Positions 6,701-15,730 are shown, numbered from the stretch's first letter. The stretch: 20,843 bases of DNA from Hyphomicrobiales bacterium (GCA_015494375.1 WGBL01000024.1:1-20843), one strand, 5' to 3'. Notes: generated by a model not told the origin, from the letters alone. Numbers and translations: made by a program.

Positions 6701-9169
6701 TCAAGCAGGCGGCGTATACTCCTTCGACTTGAAGGAGAGATGGGCCACCGCCCCGGGTGCGTCCGCAAGCTTGCGGATGTTGGCCCAGGTCTGCTTGTAG
6801 TTCGGCAGGATCAAGGTGTTGGTCCCACCGTTGATGACATTGCCCTGGGTCCCCTTGGGCGAGGCAAAGAGCATGAACGTCTCGCCCTTTTTCGCTGTCG
6901 GCGTGGGATAGGCCATGGCCTGGGTCGCGCCCGAATCGTTGTAAACCTCAACGAGATCGCCGGCCTTGATACCGAGCGATGCCATGTCGTCGGGGTTCAT
7001 CTCGATAAAGGGATAGGGATAGCGGTCGCTTACGAACTCGTTTTCCTGATCGAGGAACCAGTTCTGCCAATTGATGTTCGACCGGCCGTTGTTGATCAGG
7101 AACTTGTGCGCCGCCTTCTGCTCCTTCTTGCCGGGCGCCTCGAGACCGCGCCAGGCACCGGCACAGAACAGCGCCTTCTTGTCCTTGCGGCCATGGCGGG
7201 TGAACTTGCCATCGGCATAAAGCCGCTTGGTGCCGATGAGCTTGCCGTCCTTATAGCCCACCACCGGCTCCTGGACGCCGTTGTTGCCCATGGCGCGAAG
7301 GCGCTCATAGGTGACCTCGGGGTTACCCTTCTGATAGCCGTCCTTGAAGGCATCCTCCTCGGTCTTCCAGACATAGCCCTTGAACTGGTCGGCATAGTCG
7401 TTCTTGCCCATCTTGCGCAGGACGCGCTCGAGATGCTGGGCGATGCCGGCCGCAATCAGGCAGTCGGGCTTGGCGGTGCCCGGCGGGTCCATGTATTTCT
7501 CGGTAAGCCGCAGGCGCCGCTCGCCGTTCATCGAGGTGAGGTTCATCTCGCCCGACTCGACGGCCGGCAGAATGACATGAGCCGCCTGCCCGATCTGTGA
7601 GTGGATGATATCGACCTGGACCGAGAACAACCCGCCCTTGTTGACGGCCTCGACAATAGCATTGACAAGGTCCTCGCGGGTGCCGCCTGCGGCCGCGTCC
7701 ATCGCCTCCTTCACCATGTTGGTGCGGCGGTTGTAGACGCGCTTGAACTCGGTGGCATTGAGCGTCGTCTTGTAGTGATCACACGCCCAGACATGGTGAA
7801 CCTTGCCCTTGCCCTTGATGATCAGGTCGTCGACATAAGGGGCGGGGCGGCCGACATGGGCATCCGATGGGCGATAGTAGCCTTCCTGGTGACCACCCAG
7901 ACGGCACACGCCGCCGCCCTCGCGGCCGACATTGCCGGTTGCGAGCGCAATATTCACCAGGGCGCCGATCGTGCGATAGTTGTCGTTGCCCCAGATGATG
8001 CCCTTCTCATAGGCCGTCACACACTTGCGGCGGCGACCGTTTATGGGCTTGGCAATCCACTCGGCGGCCTTGATGATATCGGCCTCCGAGACACCGCAGA
8101 TCTTGGCCCCTTCGGCAACCGACATCCGGCAGGCCTTGCGGGCGAGCTCGAAGCTGCCAAGCGCCGCCGGATAGGCTTCATTCTCGGGTTGTGCGACATC
8201 GCCCTGGAAGGTCGAGTTCTTGATGAACTCCTTGTCGATCCAGCCCTTGTCGGCGATGTAGGTGAAAAGCGTGTTGAAGAGCGCCAGGTCGGTGCCGCTG
8301 TTGATAGCGAGGTGGAGCACATTCTCCTTGCCCGCAGCATCCTCACAGGCGTTGATCGTCACCGTGCGGCGCGGATCAACCACAACCACCTTGGCGCCTT
8401 TGCGCATGCCCGGGACCATGTGATTGAGGAAGAGATTGGTTTGGGTCTCGAGCGGATTGGCGCCAACCAGAAAGATGGTGTCGGTGAGGCCATAGTCCTC
8501 ATAGGCGTAGTTGAGCTCGTCGAGCCCCATGTCGCGGGACGAGTGAACCTCCGAGTTGTAGGCCGGGCGGTTGTGGATGCGGCAATGCTTCACCTTCATC
8601 GAGTGGAAGTAGAGCTTGCCCGTGCCCCAGGTGTTCTCATAGCCGCCGGCCGAGCCGCCATGGTCGAACATGGAGACGAAAAGATCGTCCTCGTTATCCT
8701 TGTCGATAAAGCGAGCGGTGACCTCAGCAACGAGGCTCAGGGCGTCGTCCCAGCTCGTCGGCTGCCAGGTGCCATAACGCCAGACGAGAGGATCGGTGAG
8801 GCGCTGCTGCTGGGTGCCGGTCACGTCCGAGCGCCGATTCTCGGCCATCCGCGCGCCGCGCACCGAGCCGAGTCCGGAGTTCACGCTGCAGCCCTTGTCG
8901 GGCTTGATTACAAGGTGGACGTCCTCGCCATTCTGCTTCACGATGTTGTACATCGAGGGCGAATACCAGGCCTCGGTCTCCGACTCTTGTTGCTTGGAGA
9001 GATCGGCTCCAAAGGCGTTTTGGCTTGGCGCCGTGCCGCCCTGTTTGTTCACCGGCCATGTGTAGGCGTGATAACCGCAGCCCACGATGCAATAGTGGCA
9101 TGTGACGATATGTTTCTTGGCATCCTTGGGGATGATCGGAAGCCGGTCGATATTGCGCTTGTAAGCCAT
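6701..9169 (-). CDS. aioA: Arsenite oxidase, large molybdopterin subunit
   Basis: This 822-residue subunit oxidises arsenite to arsenate in the periplasm. It is a DMSO-reductase-family enzyme with bis-MGD molybdenum and one [3Fe-4S] cluster. Cluster ligands are C24, C27 and C31 (CHYCIVGC); the fourth position typical of relatives is a Ser in the SVNSGLGS region, as in known AioA. The arsenite-funnel residues known from Alcaligenes faecalis are present at matching spacing: H199 and E207 (HNRPAYNSE), R423 and H427 (RLGGH). It has no signal peptide, as expected, because it travels with the Tat leader of AioB. GGGAGGAAGCA precedes the ATG, and only 10 nt separate it from aioB, so the two are co-translated. 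Length matches the family. Confidence 0.97.
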   Translation of the reverse strand: MAYKRNIDRLPIIPKDAKKHIVTCHYCIVGCGYHAYTWPVNKQGGTAPSQNAFGADLSKQQESETEAWYSPSMYNIVKQNGEDVHLVIKPDKGCSVNSGLGSVRGARMAENRRSDVTGTQQQRLTDPLVWRYGTWQPTSWDDALSLVAEVTARFIDKDNEDDLFVSMFDHGGSAGGYENTWGTGKLYFHSMKVKHCRIHNRPAYNSEVHSSRDMGLDELNYAYEDYGLTDTIFLVGANPLETQTNLFLNHMVPGMRKGAKVVVVDPRRTVTINACEDAAGKENVLHLAINSGTDLALFNTLFTYIADKGWIDKEFIKNSTFQGDVAQPENEAYPAALGSFELARKACRMSVAEGAKICGVSEADIIKAAEWIAKPINGRRRKCVTAYEKGIIWGNDNYRTIGALVNIALATGNVGREGGGVCRLGGHQEGYYRPSDAHVGRPAPYVDDLIIKGKGKVHHVWACDHYKTTLNATEFKRVYNRRTNMVKEAMDAAAGGTREDLVNAIVEAVNKGGLFSVQVDIIHSQIGQAAHVILPAVESGEMNLTSMNGERRLRLTEKYMDPPGTAKPDCLIAAGIAQHLERVLRKMGKNDYADQFKGYVWKTEEDAFKDGYQKGNPEVTYERLRAMGNNGVQEPVVGYKDGKLIGTKRLYADGKFTRHGRKDKKALFCAGAWRGLEAPGKKEQKAAHKFLINNGRSNINWQNWFLDQENEFVSDRYPYPFIEMNPDDMASLGIKAGDLVEVYNDSGATQAMAYPTPTAKKGETFMLFASPKGTQGNVINGGTNTLILPNYKQTWANIRKLADAPGAVAHLSFKSKEYTPPA

Positions 9170-9179
9170 TGCTTCCTCC

Positions 9180-9701
9180 CTAGAGAACGTTGCTCAGGCG
9201 ACCGTAGAGCAGCTCGTCGAGCCCTTCGGCATAGATGTCGCCCTTGCTGTCGATGCGCAGCGTGTATTGCGGCAGATTTTGCGTCGCCTGGCCCCAGATC
9301 TGCAGCCCGCCCGCCTCGGGATCAAAGCGCGAGTAGTGCCCCGGGCAGTTGAAGGTGCGGTCCTCGGCGTTGTAGTGGAGGGGGAAGCCCTTGTGGGGGC
9401 AAATGGTCGAAAAACCAACAATATCGCCGTCCGGCCCGGCGCCGCCTTCCACGCGCTTGCCGAGCTTGAGGAGCACGCCCGGAGCATCGGCATCGGGATA
9501 GGCGACCTCGAAGGGTTCATTGACCTTGAGGTCCTTGACGTTGGCGAGCCTTGTGCTCGGATAGTCGACCCGCGCCAGGGACGGTGCAGCCTGCGGCTGG
9601 CTCGGCAGCGCCGTGGCAACGGCAGCGCCCGCCGTGGCGAGGCCGGCACCGCGCAAAAACTGACGGCGGCCGACGTCCACCATATGACGACAGCGTTTCA
9701 T
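9180..9701 (-). CDS. aioB: Arsenite oxidase, small Rieske subunit
   Basis: This 173-residue protein passes electrons from AioA to a periplasmic acceptor through a [2Fe-2S] Rieske cluster. A Tat leader with GRRQFLRG (11-18) and a hydrophobic core ends near residue 38. Rieske ligands are C101, H103, C119 and H122 (CPHKGF and CPGHY). The extra Cys pair that makes a disulfide in bc1-type Rieske proteins is absent (F106 stands at one position), as in some AioB. The start at 9701 has GGGAGGAA 4 nt upstream; an in-frame extension to 9770 lacks such a site and would bury the Tat motif. First gene of the aioBA unit. Confidence 0.97.
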   Translation of the reverse strand: MKRCRHMVDVGRRQFLRGAGLATAGAAVATALPSQPQAAPSLARVDYPSTRLANVKDLKVNEPFEVAYPDADAPGVLLKLGKRVEGGAGPDGDIVGFSTICPHKGFPLHYNAEDRTFNCPGHYSRFDPEAGGLQIWGQATQNLPQYTLRIDSKGDIYAEGLDELLYGRLSNVL

Positions 9702-9942
9702 GAAATTCCTCCCTTGGCAGAATGCAGTTCGGCTGCTCAAGGATAGAACCGGGAGGCGCGCCCGATCCAAACTTTTTAATTGTGCAAATTCAAATACTTA
9801 TGCTGGATTTTTGCGGAGGTGTTCGGGTTTCCGAACATCGTTTCGGATGGCTTCCGGAAGCCTCTTGCGGGGAAGTCGCGGTTGGTGATGCTTGGAAGCG
9901 TCCTCAGGATCGATAACGCTCACTGCTGAGAACCCGTGACGC
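9702..9942 (-). promoter_or_regulatory. aioBA control region
   Basis: This 241-nt gap between aioR and aioB is the only place for an aioBA promoter. It contains a 14-bp perfect palindrome GGCTTCCGGAAGCC (centred near 9854), an inverted repeat GTTCGG-N4-CCGAAC (9821-9836), and another TTCGG/CCGAA pair close by, all candidates for AioR binding. An AT-rich tract (9768-9800) follows toward aioB. Within it, on the minus strand, TTTGCA resembles a sigma-54 -12 box, but the -24 position reads GT instead of the required GG. I find no full sigma-54 promoter. Confidence 0.55.
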
Positions 9943-11421
9943 TTACTGCTGAGACTTGAGACCGTACTTGCGCATCTTCTCCCAAAGCGTCGTGCGCGAT
10001 ATGCCGAGCGCCTGGGCGGCCTTGCTGACATGGCCTTCATAAAAGGCGAGCGCGCGGGCGATCTGTCGCCGCTCGGCGGCCTCGCGAACCCGGGCCAGCG
10101 AACCCACTTCGCTTGCTCCTTCCCATGCGCTCCGCCCCCGCTCTGGAAACAAGTCGGCGGGCATGATCCAGCCGCTCTCGCTCAGATAGACGGCGCGCTC
10201 CACACGATTGCGCAACTCGCGCACGTTGCCCGGCCAATCGTGGGCGAGCGCGGCCTCCTCGGCCGCCTCGCTGATGCCCTTGAGCTCCATGCTGACGCGG
10301 CTCGCGCACTCGTCAAGACAGCGTTGCAAGAGCCAGGGGATGTCTTCGGGCCGCTCGCGAAGCGGGGGGATGGAGAGATGGACGGCACTGAGCGCCAAGA
10401 AAAGGTCCTCGCGAAAGCCAAACCCCATGCGGTCGTCGACAAGGCCGCTTGCGCAACTGCAGATGAGGCGCGCTTCAAACGGGACCGGCTCGGCGGCACC
10501 CGCGTGATAGAACACGCCGTCCTCGAGAATGCGCAGAAGTGTGGCCTGCATGGGCGGCGACAGGGCTTCGATCTCACCGAGAAAGAGTGTGCCGCCTTTG
10601 GCCCGCTCTATGAGGCCCTTATGGCCCAGGCTTGATGCGCGTGCCGGGCCCGGTGATGTGCCGCCGGTTGGATTGTTCCGGTTGCCCATCCAATTGCCCA
10701 TGTACGCGCCCTCACCAAAGAGCGCATTGGCGAGCGCCTCATCGTTATAGGCGGCGCAGCTTAGGGCAAGAAACAGTTGTCCCTCTTGAGTCCATAAATC
10801 GTGGGCAAAGCGCGCCGCCGTCTCGCGCCCCACACCGGCCTCACCCGAAATCAGCAGCCGCCTCACGTCCGCCTTGGCATAGTGGCGGAGGCGGCGCTCG
10901 AGGGCGCGCATCGGGCGTGAAGGACCAAGGGTTGCCAGCGAAATCCGTGGCGGTCTCCTGGCAATGAGGCCGTCGATCCGGCTGAGGAATTCCTCCATCT
11001 CGAACGGCTTGGTGATATAGTCTCCCGCGCCCGCCCGCATGAGCCCCACCGCCTGATCGATGTCGCCATAGGCAGTCATGAAAAGGAATGGCGGCGCGTG
11101 ATGCCGCTCGCAAAGCTTGCGAAACACCTTGGGGCCACTGATGTCGGGGAGGCGGATGTCGCAGATGACGAGGTCGGCGGCCATCGCCGGAAGCGCCTCG
11201 AGTGCCGTTTGGCCATCCTGGAACCAGTGCACATCATAGCCAGCGAGACCAAGGCTCTGGCTGAGCGACTCTCCCATGATGGGATCGTCCTCGATAATTG
11301 CGATATGGCGCTCGACGCGGGCGGACAAGGCCTCGTCCGACGGCTGCGCGACCCGCTCTTCTGCCCCCTCTCCCGGGTGCGCCGCATTGACATGGCGCGC
11401 ATCAGGCGACTCAGGCGACAT
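9943..11421 (-). CDS. aioR: Arsenite response regulator, NtrC-type with degenerate AAA+ domain
   Basis: This 492-residue protein has a receiver (38-155) with phosphoacceptor D88 (E44, D45, D46, T116 and K138 all present), an AAA+ domain (about 165-405) and a Fis-type HTH (450-488). The fold matches sigma-54 activators, but key residues are changed. Walker A reads GEAGVGRE (Lys to Arg199), and Walker B reads GGTLFLGEI (Asp to Gly282). GAFTGA is replaced by GAYMGN (238-243), followed by an insertion of about 20 residues, and one Arg finger is lost (FREDLFLAL, Arg to Ala343). It overlaps the aioS end by 11 nt and starts at ATG 11421 behind AGGGGAG; GTG 11439 is an alternative. I infer DNA-binding control without ATP-driven sigma-54 remodelling. 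Confidence 0.93.
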   Translation of the reverse strand: MSPESPDARHVNAAHPGEGAEERVAQPSDEALSARVERHIAIIEDDPIMGESLSQSLGLAGYDVHWFQDGQTALEALPAMAADLVICDIRLPDISGPKVFRKLCERHHAPPFLFMTAYGDIDQAVGLMRAGAGDYITKPFEMEEFLSRIDGLIARRPPRISLATLGPSRPMRALERRLRHYAKADVRRLLISGEAGVGRETAARFAHDLWTQEGQLFLALSCAAYNDEALANALFGEGAYMGNWMGNRNNPTGGTSPGPARASSLGHKGLIERAKGGTLFLGEIEALSPPMQATLLRILEDGVFYHAGAAEPVPFEARLICSCASGLVDDRMGFGFREDLFLALSAVHLSIPPLRERPEDIPWLLQRCLDECASRVSMELKGISEAAEEAALAHDWPGNVRELRNRVERAVYLSESGWIMPADLFPERGRSAWEGASEVGSLARVREAAERRQIARALAFYEGHVSKAAQALGISRTTLWEKMRKYGLKSQQ

Positions 11422-12901
11422 CGTGCGCACTCCCCTCACTCTTTTCCGTGCCCAATGGGATGCTCACCTCGATCCGTGTGCCACGGCCCGCGTTGTCCCG
11501 GACGGCAATCTGCCCCCCGGCTTCGTCCGCCAGTCGCCGCACCATCCACAGCCCAAGCCCGGCGCCGTCCCGCATCGGACCGTCGGCGGTGCCACCATTC
11601 TCGAGGAAGTCGCGGTGCGCATCATCAAGGCCCGGCCCCTCATCGCCAATGCTCAGCTCGAGTTTGCCGCCAGCCGTTTTGATCCGCACCGAAAGCGTGC
11701 TTCCTCGAGGCGCGGCGGCGCAAGCGTTGAGCAGGAGGTTGAGCATCGCCTGTCGCACTGGGCCACTTTCAATATCTGCCTTGGCGTTGAGCTCGTTTGT
11801 CCACTCAAGAGAGAGGCTCTTGCGCCGCAACTCAGGACGAATGAGCAGCTTGAGGTCCTCGAGATGGCTGCGATCAAGCCGCCGTGTCGCGCCGTTGCCC
11901 CGGTAGTTGACAAGCGCCGCCCGCACCACATCGCGGATGTCGCGCAAGCCGCGTTTGATCAGGCTCGCCGAACGCTCACGCACGATCCGCTGCTCGCCAT
12001 GGCGCTCGAGCGTATCGAGCGCGTTGAACATGCCGCCGAGCGGATTGTTGATTTCGTGCGCCATGCCGGCAGCGAGGCGGCCAAGGCTTGCCATTTTCTC
12101 TTCTTCGGCGAGCACGCTTGCCAGTGCCTCGCGTTCGTTCACCGCTTCGACCATGGCGTTGTAGCGGCGGAAAAGGCGGCCAAACTCGGAATGTTCGGGG
12201 CCGAGCTCCTCCTCGGGAATAGGCGCCACGGGCCCGACGAGGCTTCGGCCGAGATAGCGATCGAGCGTGTGAACGGGCCGCACAATGCGGCGCATGGCAA
12301 CATAACCGATGGCGGCCAGGAAGAGCGTCAACAGCGCATTGCTGACAATAAGCGTGTGCAAAACGGCGCGCCGCTCCTCGAGCAACTTGGAGATGTCGAG
12401 CTCGGCATAGATGCTGCCGATCTCGCGCCCCTGATAGATGAGCCGCCGCATGACATGGGCGCGCCTGCCAACCTCGTCGGTGACGATATTGACGCCTTTG
12501 GCAAAGCGGGCGGTCAAGGACTTGGGCAACGGCGAGCTTGTGGGAAACGCAACAGGATTGCTCGCTGCAAGGACCAGACCTTGGGCATTGGCGACCACGG
12601 TCTCTCTGGCGTCGACCCCATCGTAAAGGTGGCGGGCGCGGTCGAGCGCGTCGAACACTTCCCAGACGTCCTCTCTCAGCACATGGGGAATAATCGAGGA
12701 GGAGAGGCCGTCGAGAAAGGCGTCGGAGATGGCGCTCAGGTGACGCTCTTGCGTCTCCGCCAGGCGCGCGAGAACGAGATAGGAGACGACCACACTGACA
12801 GCGATCATCAAGAGCGCCACGACAGCGGGCGCCTTTATGGTGATCGGCCAGAGCGAGGGGCGGAGCGCAAAATTTTTCATCTCACGAGAGCGGCGCTTCA
12901 T
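11411..12901 (-). CDS. aioS: Arsenite two-component sensor histidine kinase
   Basis: This 496-residue kinase has a first membrane helix at about 20-45, a periplasmic sensor region (46-182), a second helix (183-203) and a HAMP-like linker. The DHp helix carries the phosphorylated His282 (AGMAHEINNPLGG), and the HATPase domain has N (LLLNACAAAP), G1 (GDEGPGL) and G2 (GAGLGLWMV) boxes. It should receive the arsenite signal from AioX and phosphorylate AioR. ATG 12901 follows GGAGG at 10 nt and lies one base past the aioX stop, so translation is coupled; ATG 12880 is a weaker alternative. Confidence 0.95.
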   Translation of the reverse strand: MKRRSREMKNFALRPSLWPITIKAPAVVALLMIAVSVVVSYLVLARLAETQERHLSAISDAFLDGLSSSIIPHVLREDVWEVFDALDRARHLYDGVDARETVVANAQGLVLAASNPVAFPTSSPLPKSLTARFAKGVNIVTDEVGRRAHVMRRLIYQGREIGSIYAELDISKLLEERRAVLHTLIVSNALLTLFLAAIGYVAMRRIVRPVHTLDRYLGRSLVGPVAPIPEEELGPEHSEFGRLFRRYNAMVEAVNEREALASVLAEEEKMASLGRLAAGMAHEINNPLGGMFNALDTLERHGEQRIVRERSASLIKRGLRDIRDVVRAALVNYRGNGATRRLDRSHLEDLKLLIRPELRRKSLSLEWTNELNAKADIESGPVRQAMLNLLLNACAAAPRGSTLSVRIKTAGGKLELSIGDEGPGLDDAHRDFLENGGTADGPMRDGAGLGLWMVRRLADEAGGQIAVRDNAGRGTRIEVSIPLGTEKSEGSAHDVA

Positions 12902-12902
12902 C

Positions 12903-13847
12903 TCAACCGAGCCTCCGCACGAGGGCGAGCTTGGCGGCAATCGTATCGAACAGACGTGGGCTTTCGCTCGCAAAGCCATCGAGGCGAAGCAGGGCAAGCA
13001 CCTTGCGGCCCGCCTCGCTCTTGTCCATGTTTAGGAGCGCTTGCTGCAGGCGGCGGACATTGGCCGAGCCCGCGAGTGCCCGTGCTGTGGCCACGGGCGG
13101 GAAGCCGAGCCATTCCGAGCGCCGCAGGACCCGCGTGGCGCCCGTCAGGCGGGGCTCGGCCTCGGCCAGCACCTCCCAGACATAGCCGTCAACGCTGCCG
13201 CTCTCGGCCAGGCCCGAGGCGACCGCGCGCACGACATTGCGATGGCCGTAGGTAAAAAAGGTGCGGCTGAAGAAGTCGGCCGGCTTGAGGCCACGCTCGG
13301 CCAGAAGCGCGCGGGTGACAAGGTAGCCCGAATTGCTGTTGGGATCGGAGAAGGCATGGATGTCGCCCCTGAGATCATCAAGCGTTTGCGCCTGCCGGCT
13401 CTTGGCGACGATGAGATAGGATTGGTAAAGCGGCCGGCCGCGCCAGAGGGGCACGGCCACGAGTGCGAGTTGGTCGCGGTTGGCCACAAACGGAAAGCCG
13501 CAGATCCAGGCCGCATCCAGCTGCCCCGAGATGAGAAGGGCCGTGATCTCCTCATAGGTGCGCCGCTGGACAAGTTGCACGGGCCTCTTGGTGGCCGTCT
13601 CGAAATACGATTTGAGCGCCTCAAGCAGCTTGAGATCATTGTCGAGAAAAACGGGGGTGAGGCCAAATCGGATCGCTTTCGTCTGCGCCGCTACGGCTCC
13701 GCGCCTTGTCAGAGCGGCCAGGAAACAGAGCGCTCCCGCGCCAGTGACAAAGCGGCGACGATCTACAACCACGTTTTCCACCTTGCGGCGGAGCGGCGAC
13801 GACTGCATTCGCAAATCGTGAGCAAACGACTCGTGGGCAAACGACAC
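12903..13847 (-). CDS. aioX: Periplasmic arsenite-sensing binding protein
   Basis: This 314-residue protein is of the phosphonate/phosphite ABC substrate-binding (PhnD-like) fold. In the Aio system it binds arsenite and signals to AioS. A Tat-like leader (DRRRFVTGAGALCF, about 29-54) precedes the mature domain, which begins TKAIRFGLTPVFLDND. The Cys in AWICGFPF (C116) lies where the arsenite-binding Cys of characterised AioX is found. I took GTG 13847 as start because AAGGGG lies 7 nt upstream; ATG 13808 is possible. The first 10 residues come from a 15-bp tandem duplication (SFAHE, SFAHD), so the N-terminus may have been lengthened recently. First gene of the aioXSR unit. Confidence 0.93.
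   Translation of the reverse strand: MSFAHESFAHDLRMQSSPLRRKVENVVVDRRRFVTGAGALCFLAALTRRGAVAAQTKAIRFGLTPVFLDNDLKLLEALKSYFETATKRPVQLVQRRTYEEITALLISGQLDAAWICGFPFVANRDQLALVAVPLWRGRPLYQSYLIVAKSRQAQTLDDLRGDIHAFSDPNSNSGYLVTRALLAERGLKPADFFSRTFFTYGHRNVVRAVASGLAESGSVDGYVWEVLAEAEPRLTGATRVLRRSEWLGFPPVATARALAGSANVRRLQQALLNMDKSEAGRKVLALLRLDGFASESPRLFDTIAAKLALVRRLG
13815..13844 (-). repeat. 15-bp tandem duplication inside aioX
   Basis: Two units (13844-13830 and 13829-13815 on the minus strand) both read TCGTTTGC, one variable base, CACGA, and encode SFAHE and SFAHD. They differ at two positions. Confidence 0.85.
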
Positions 13848-13914
13848 ACCTGAGCCCCTTTACGAAATCCGACCACGGTGTCTGCAGCTTCTGCAGCTAA
13901 GGAGTCTAAACAAT

Positions 13915-13962
13915 CTTATGGGGCTGCCAAGGGCGATCCTTATGGGCCGCCAAGGGCGTAGC
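13915..13962. repeat. 24-bp tandem duplication upstream of aioX
   Basis: Units 13915-13938 and 13939-13962 both start CTTATGGG and contain GCCAAGGGCG, with a small internal difference. They lie between aioX and the ribbon-helix-helix remnant. Confidence 0.7.
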
Positions 13963-13976
13963 GCAGGCGCGCGAAT

Positions 13977-14272
13977 TCATCCAGCGTAGATGTTGAGGTA
14001 TTTGAGACAGATTACGCGGAGGCAGGAGGCCAGGTTCTTGTCGTTGGCGACCAAGCATTCGTTGTGAATGCGCTCGATGATTTCGGAGAGGTTGGTGTTT
14101 TGGCTCGCCCCATGTCTTCGAGCACATTCCAGAACGCCCGCTCGAGGCGGATCGTCGTCGAGTGGCCATAGATGCGAAAACTGCGCTTTTGGGACTGAAA
14201 CTCGGCAATCTGATCCGTTGTGCAGGCGCTGAACATTCGGCTCAGAATGTCGTCCTTGAGATAAATATCCAT
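13977..14272 (-). pseudogene. Ribbon-helix-helix protein, frameshifted
   Basis: From ATG 14272 the frame reads through KRSFRIYGHSTTIRLERAFW to about 14112, the beta strand and first helix of the RHH_4 type (PF13467-like) found widely in Alphaproteobacteria. The second half of the domain continues in another frame (TNLSEIIERIHNE..., then NLASCLRVICLKYL) to the stop at 13977. The switch falls at a GGGG run (plus strand CCCC, 14108-14111), so it could be a sequencing indel or a real mutation. Restored, it would be about 98 residues and could bind DNA. The frame is also open upstream to GTG 14485, so a longer N-terminus is possible. It sits directly upstream of aioX in the same direction; a regulatory link is only a guess. 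Confidence 0.6.
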
Positions 14273-14744
14273 TGCCAAACATCCATCGAGATCGGCCGAC
14301 GACACCGAGAGGTCGGGCAGTGCCCAACACTCCCGCGACACTGCGCGGCGCCCGGGCAGCGGATGATGCCGCCAGACCGGCTTGTGCCCGTTGGCGGATA
14401 AGGCCGCGCGCGCAAGCGCACCGAGCAGGCCAAGCACAGCTTGCACGCTCCCGCCGATGAGGCCACGCGCGAGCGAGCACCCCACATTACCCTATTGTCC
14501 TGCGGCTCATCTCGCAACTGTCGCGCCTGACGGTCAAGCTCGCCGAGTGCGAGCAATGGACCGCAAGCAATAAATACTACCACGCTCCGCTCTCGACCAA
14601 TTATCTTAGGGCCTCAATGTCGATCCGCCGGCTCGCGTTGCGAGCCAGGGGTCGCGGCGGCGCATACGACGATTGCGGCCAACGTTTATGGGGCGGTGTG
14701 CGCCGCTTTGGCAGTGCCGAACTCAATATCTGGGAGGAAAAACC
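14273..14744. other. Region upstream of the sulfur cluster, no clear gene
   Basis: I see no gene with support beyond the possible upstream extension of the ribbon-helix-helix frame to 14485. The promoter of the sulfur cluster must lie here or close to the rhodanese start, but I cannot place it. Confidence 0.4.
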
Positions 14745-15710
14745 ATGGCTTTCCGCTCGCAGAGTTTGCGGAGCTGGGCGAAGCCGATCGCCCTAGCTTT
14801 CCTTAGCCTCACCCTGAGTTTGGGGGTTGGCACCGCGCGCGCCTGGGCTCTTACGGTCCCAGGTCCTGTCGTCGATGTCAATTGGCTCAAACAGAACAAG
14901 GACAAGGTGGTTCTGCTCGATGTCCGCAAGAAAGCGGAAAACTTCACCAAGAAGGGGCACATACCCGGCGCCATTCTTGTGCCCTGGAAAAAAGTGCGGG
15001 CCAAGCGCGTCGAGGATGGTGTCGAGCTCATCAAGATGCTGCCGAGCCCCGCGTCTTTCGCTCGGCTTATGAAAAAGAGCGGCGTTAACAATGACAGCGC
15101 GGTCGTCATCACCACAACGGGCCTGAGCGCACCCGAGGTGTATTTTGGCACACGGCTGTATTGGCAGCTCAAGTACTATGGCCACGACAACGTGGCGATG
15201 CTCGATGGTGGCAATGCGGCCTGGGCTGCGGCGAAGCTCCCCTTGAGCAATGAGCCCAGCAACCCCAAGCCCGGCAACTTCACGGTTCGGGCCGAGCGCA
15301 AGGAGCTGCTGGCCACCACATCCGACGTCGAGCAGATGGTCGAGCAAGGCTCGCAGGATCTCGTCGATGCACGCACCCTCGACTACTACTTGGGCCTCGA
15401 GCAAAAGAAAAAATACGTCTATAAGCCGGGCCATATTCCAGGCTCGAAAGTAGCGCCGAACGATCTGTTCCTGGCCCACAAAGGCCCCAAGACCTTTCGT
15501 AGTCCCTCCGAGATCAGGGCGACTCTTGCCGCTTTGGGGGTGGACTTGAAGGCTCCAAACACGGCCTATTGCAACAGCGGGCATCTGGGAAGCGGATTGT
15601 GGTTCGTTCTCTATGAACTTGCAGGCAACAAGAGGGCCAAGCTTTACGATGGCTCCATGCACGCCTGGACAAAAAAAGACCGTCCGGTGAACACGATGAA
15701 GATGAACTGA
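14745..15710 (+). CDS. Exported two-domain rhodanese (thiosulfate sulfurtransferase-like)
   Basis: The protein has 321 residues. A signal peptide (1-35, a basic start then LALAF-type hydrophobic core) directs it to the periplasm. There are two rhodanese domains (about 38-170 and 180-318). The C-terminal domain has the active-site loop YCNSGHLGSG with catalytic Cys276, which would carry the persulfide. The N-terminal loop reads TTTGLSAPEV and has no Cys, as usual for the inactive half of tandem rhodaneses. GGGAGG lies 8-9 nt before ATG 14745. As first gene before two YeeE/YedE transporters and a TusA-like protein, it likely handles thiosulfate or sulfane sulfur outside the membrane. The true substrate is not shown. 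Confidence 0.9.
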   Translation: MAFRSQSLRSWAKPIALAFLSLTLSLGVGTARAWALTVPGPVVDVNWLKQNKDKVVLLDVRKKAENFTKKGHIPGAILVPWKKVRAKRVEDGVELIKMLPSPASFARLMKKSGVNNDSAVVITTTGLSAPEVYFGTRLYWQLKYYGHDNVAMLDGGNAAWAAAKLPLSNEPSNPKPGNFTVRAERKELLATTSDVEQMVEQGSQDLVDARTLDYYLGLEQKKKYVYKPGHIPGSKVAPNDLFLAHKGPKTFRSPSEIRATLAALGVDLKAPNTAYCNSGHLGSGLWFVLYELAGNKRAKLYDGSMHAWTKKDRPVNTMKMN

Positions 15711-15730
15711 GGCCAAGCCATACAAGAGCT

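Noticed and set aside
7601..9352. 583-codon open frame on the plus strand
   Set aside because: It is entirely antisense to aioA and part of aioB; it shows no family motif and results from high-GC codon bias in the real genes.
9770..9810. Sigma-54 promoter for aioB
   Set aside because: TTTGCA fits a -12 box but the invariant GG at -24 is GT, so I list it only as part of the control region.
11276..13255. 659-codon open frame on the plus strand
   Set aside because: It is antisense to aioR, aioS and aioX, whose motifs are clear on the minus strand; there is no ribosome binding site or domain pattern.
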